A DNA stretch of 64,000 bases from Andreprevotia chitinilytica DSM 18519 (GTDB lineage Bacteria; Pseudomonadota; Gammaproteobacteria; Burkholderiales; Chitinibacteraceae), in the NCBI RefSeq assembly GCF_000711875.1, contig NZ_JONM01000006.1, positions 203,180-267,179 of the forward strand. Reading direction: 5' to 3'. The notes below the pieces were generated by a model. It saw only the letters and a program-made list of their open reading frames with translations, did not search any database and was not told the origin of the DNA. A program made the position numbers and the translations under genes. Positions 63,507 to 64,000 of this stretch are shown piece by piece. Within the stretch, counting starts at the first letter, position 1. The number at the start of each line of letters is the position of its first letter.

Positions 63507-64000
63507 ATGCGTGCCCTGATGACCCCCAGCAAACTGCTGGCCTCGCTGTTGTTCGTCGCCTGCTCGATGACCGCCTATGCGGCTTATCCGGCCTGGCAAG
63601 CCGACGTGTACTACACCGCCGGCACCGTCGTGTCCTACAACGGTCACGACTATAAGGCGTTGGTCAACCAGACCGACTACACCAGCACCGGCTGGAACCC
63701 GACCAACGCCAGCCTGTGGACTGACCTTGGCGTGAGCAGCGGCGGTGCTACACCGACCCCGGCACCGACCGCAACCCCGACACCGAAGCCGACGGCAACG
63801 CCGGTACCGGTGACCGGCACGCCAGTGCCGACAACGGCCCCGACGCCGACTGCTACCCCGACCCCCGCGCCGACCCCGGCCACCACCTGCTACGCAGCGT
63901 GGAGCGCAACGCAGGATCACTACAACGGCGGCGACAAGGTCACGTTGAATGGCGTGAATTACGTTGCCAACTGGTGGACCAACGCCAATCCGTCGACCAA
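63507..64000 (+). CDS. Secreted chitin-binding/chitinase protein, 5' part only
   Basis: The open frame runs off the right edge after 164 codons. It has a signal peptide (about 1-26, SMTAYA), a CBM5/12 (about 27-76, YPAWQADVYYTAGTVVSYNGHDYKALV), a Thr-Pro linker (about 79-124) and the start of a second CBM (CYAAWSATQDHYNGGDKVTLNG). This design and the sequence are very close to the gene at 59393, so it is probably a tandem paralogue, most likely another GH18 chitinase; the catalytic part is outside the window. Both genes share a GGATGGAGAC element 10-15 bases before the ATG. Confidence 0.85.
   Translation, partial: MRALMTPSKLLASLLFVACSMTAYAAYPAWQADVYYTAGTVVSYNGHDYKALVNQTDYTSTGWNPTNASLWTDLGVSSGGATPTPAPTATPTPKPTATPVPVTGTPVPTTAPTPTATPTPAPTPATTCYAAWSATQDHYNGGDKVTLNGVNYVANWWTNANPST

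Overview
The window is GC-rich chromosomal DNA, most likely from a chitin-degrading betaproteobacterium of the order Neisseriales (Chitinibacteraceae-like; genus not determined). This rests on gene content and protein flavour: three secreted chitinase-type proteins with CBM5/12 modules and Thr-Pro linkers, a two-subunit glycyl-tRNA synthetase (glyQ/glyS) next to gmhB-plsC, the ttcA, rppH, pilSR, ampD, kup, argB and ppc set, and a short H-NS-family protein ending in the TWSGRGRKP box. I see no rRNA, tRNA, CRISPR, transposase, phage or plasmid genes. Coding density is high and most of the window looks like core chromosome.

Layout. 1-10.6 kb: partial STAS-domain gene, a large DUF748/AsmA-like envelope protein, a secreted GH18 chitinase, the divergent metR/metE pair, and an uncharacterised glyoxalase-related-domain protein. 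11-20.4 kb: a secreted tyrosinase, a FixL/DctS-type sensor with its FixJ-type regulator, D-lactate dehydrogenase, an RRM protein, an NDUFA9-like reductase and the lytic transglycosylase Slt. 20.6-26.4 kb: glyQ, a small lipoprotein, glyS, gmhB, plsC and a YgjP-type metalloprotein, all on the plus strand. 26.4-34 kb: a LysR regulator divergent from a carboxymuconolactone-decarboxylase-family gene and a small membrane protein, a chemoreceptor, an MFS exporter, ttcA, a SpeE-like gene and rppH. 34-43.3 kb: pilS-pilR, ampD, kup, a HAD phosphatase, a CBS protein, a dual-receiver protein and argB. 43.5-50 kb: a TetR-controlled tripartite RND efflux operon with its own outer-membrane channel, then an H-NS-like gene. 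50-58.7 kb: uvrD, a receiver-TPR protein, a PhzF-family protein, ppc and a small exported protein. 58.7-64 kb: a chitinase region with long AT-richer intergenic DNA, a GH18 chitinase, an AraC regulator, and a second chitinase-like gene that runs off the right edge.

How the parts connect. The chitinases share the same CBM5/12 design. A 17-bp sequence recurs upstream of two of them in the same gene-relative orientation. A LacI-type palindrome lies in front of the last one, and an AT-rich tract (about 30% GC in a roughly 60% GC genome) lies in front of the middle one. This suggests a locally co-regulated chitin-utilisation set, possibly with H-NS silencing.

Four families of intergenic palindromic repeats are scattered over the window. 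One carries the GAGCGAGCTTGCTCGC core that resembles REP elements of Pseudomonas. Two receiver-domain proteins lack the usual phospho-acceptor Asp (Ala in one, Glu in the other). I did not find a clearly new multi-gene system. The best candidates for new biology are the chitinase control elements, the REP families, the degenerate receivers, and an orphan terminator that may mark a small RNA.
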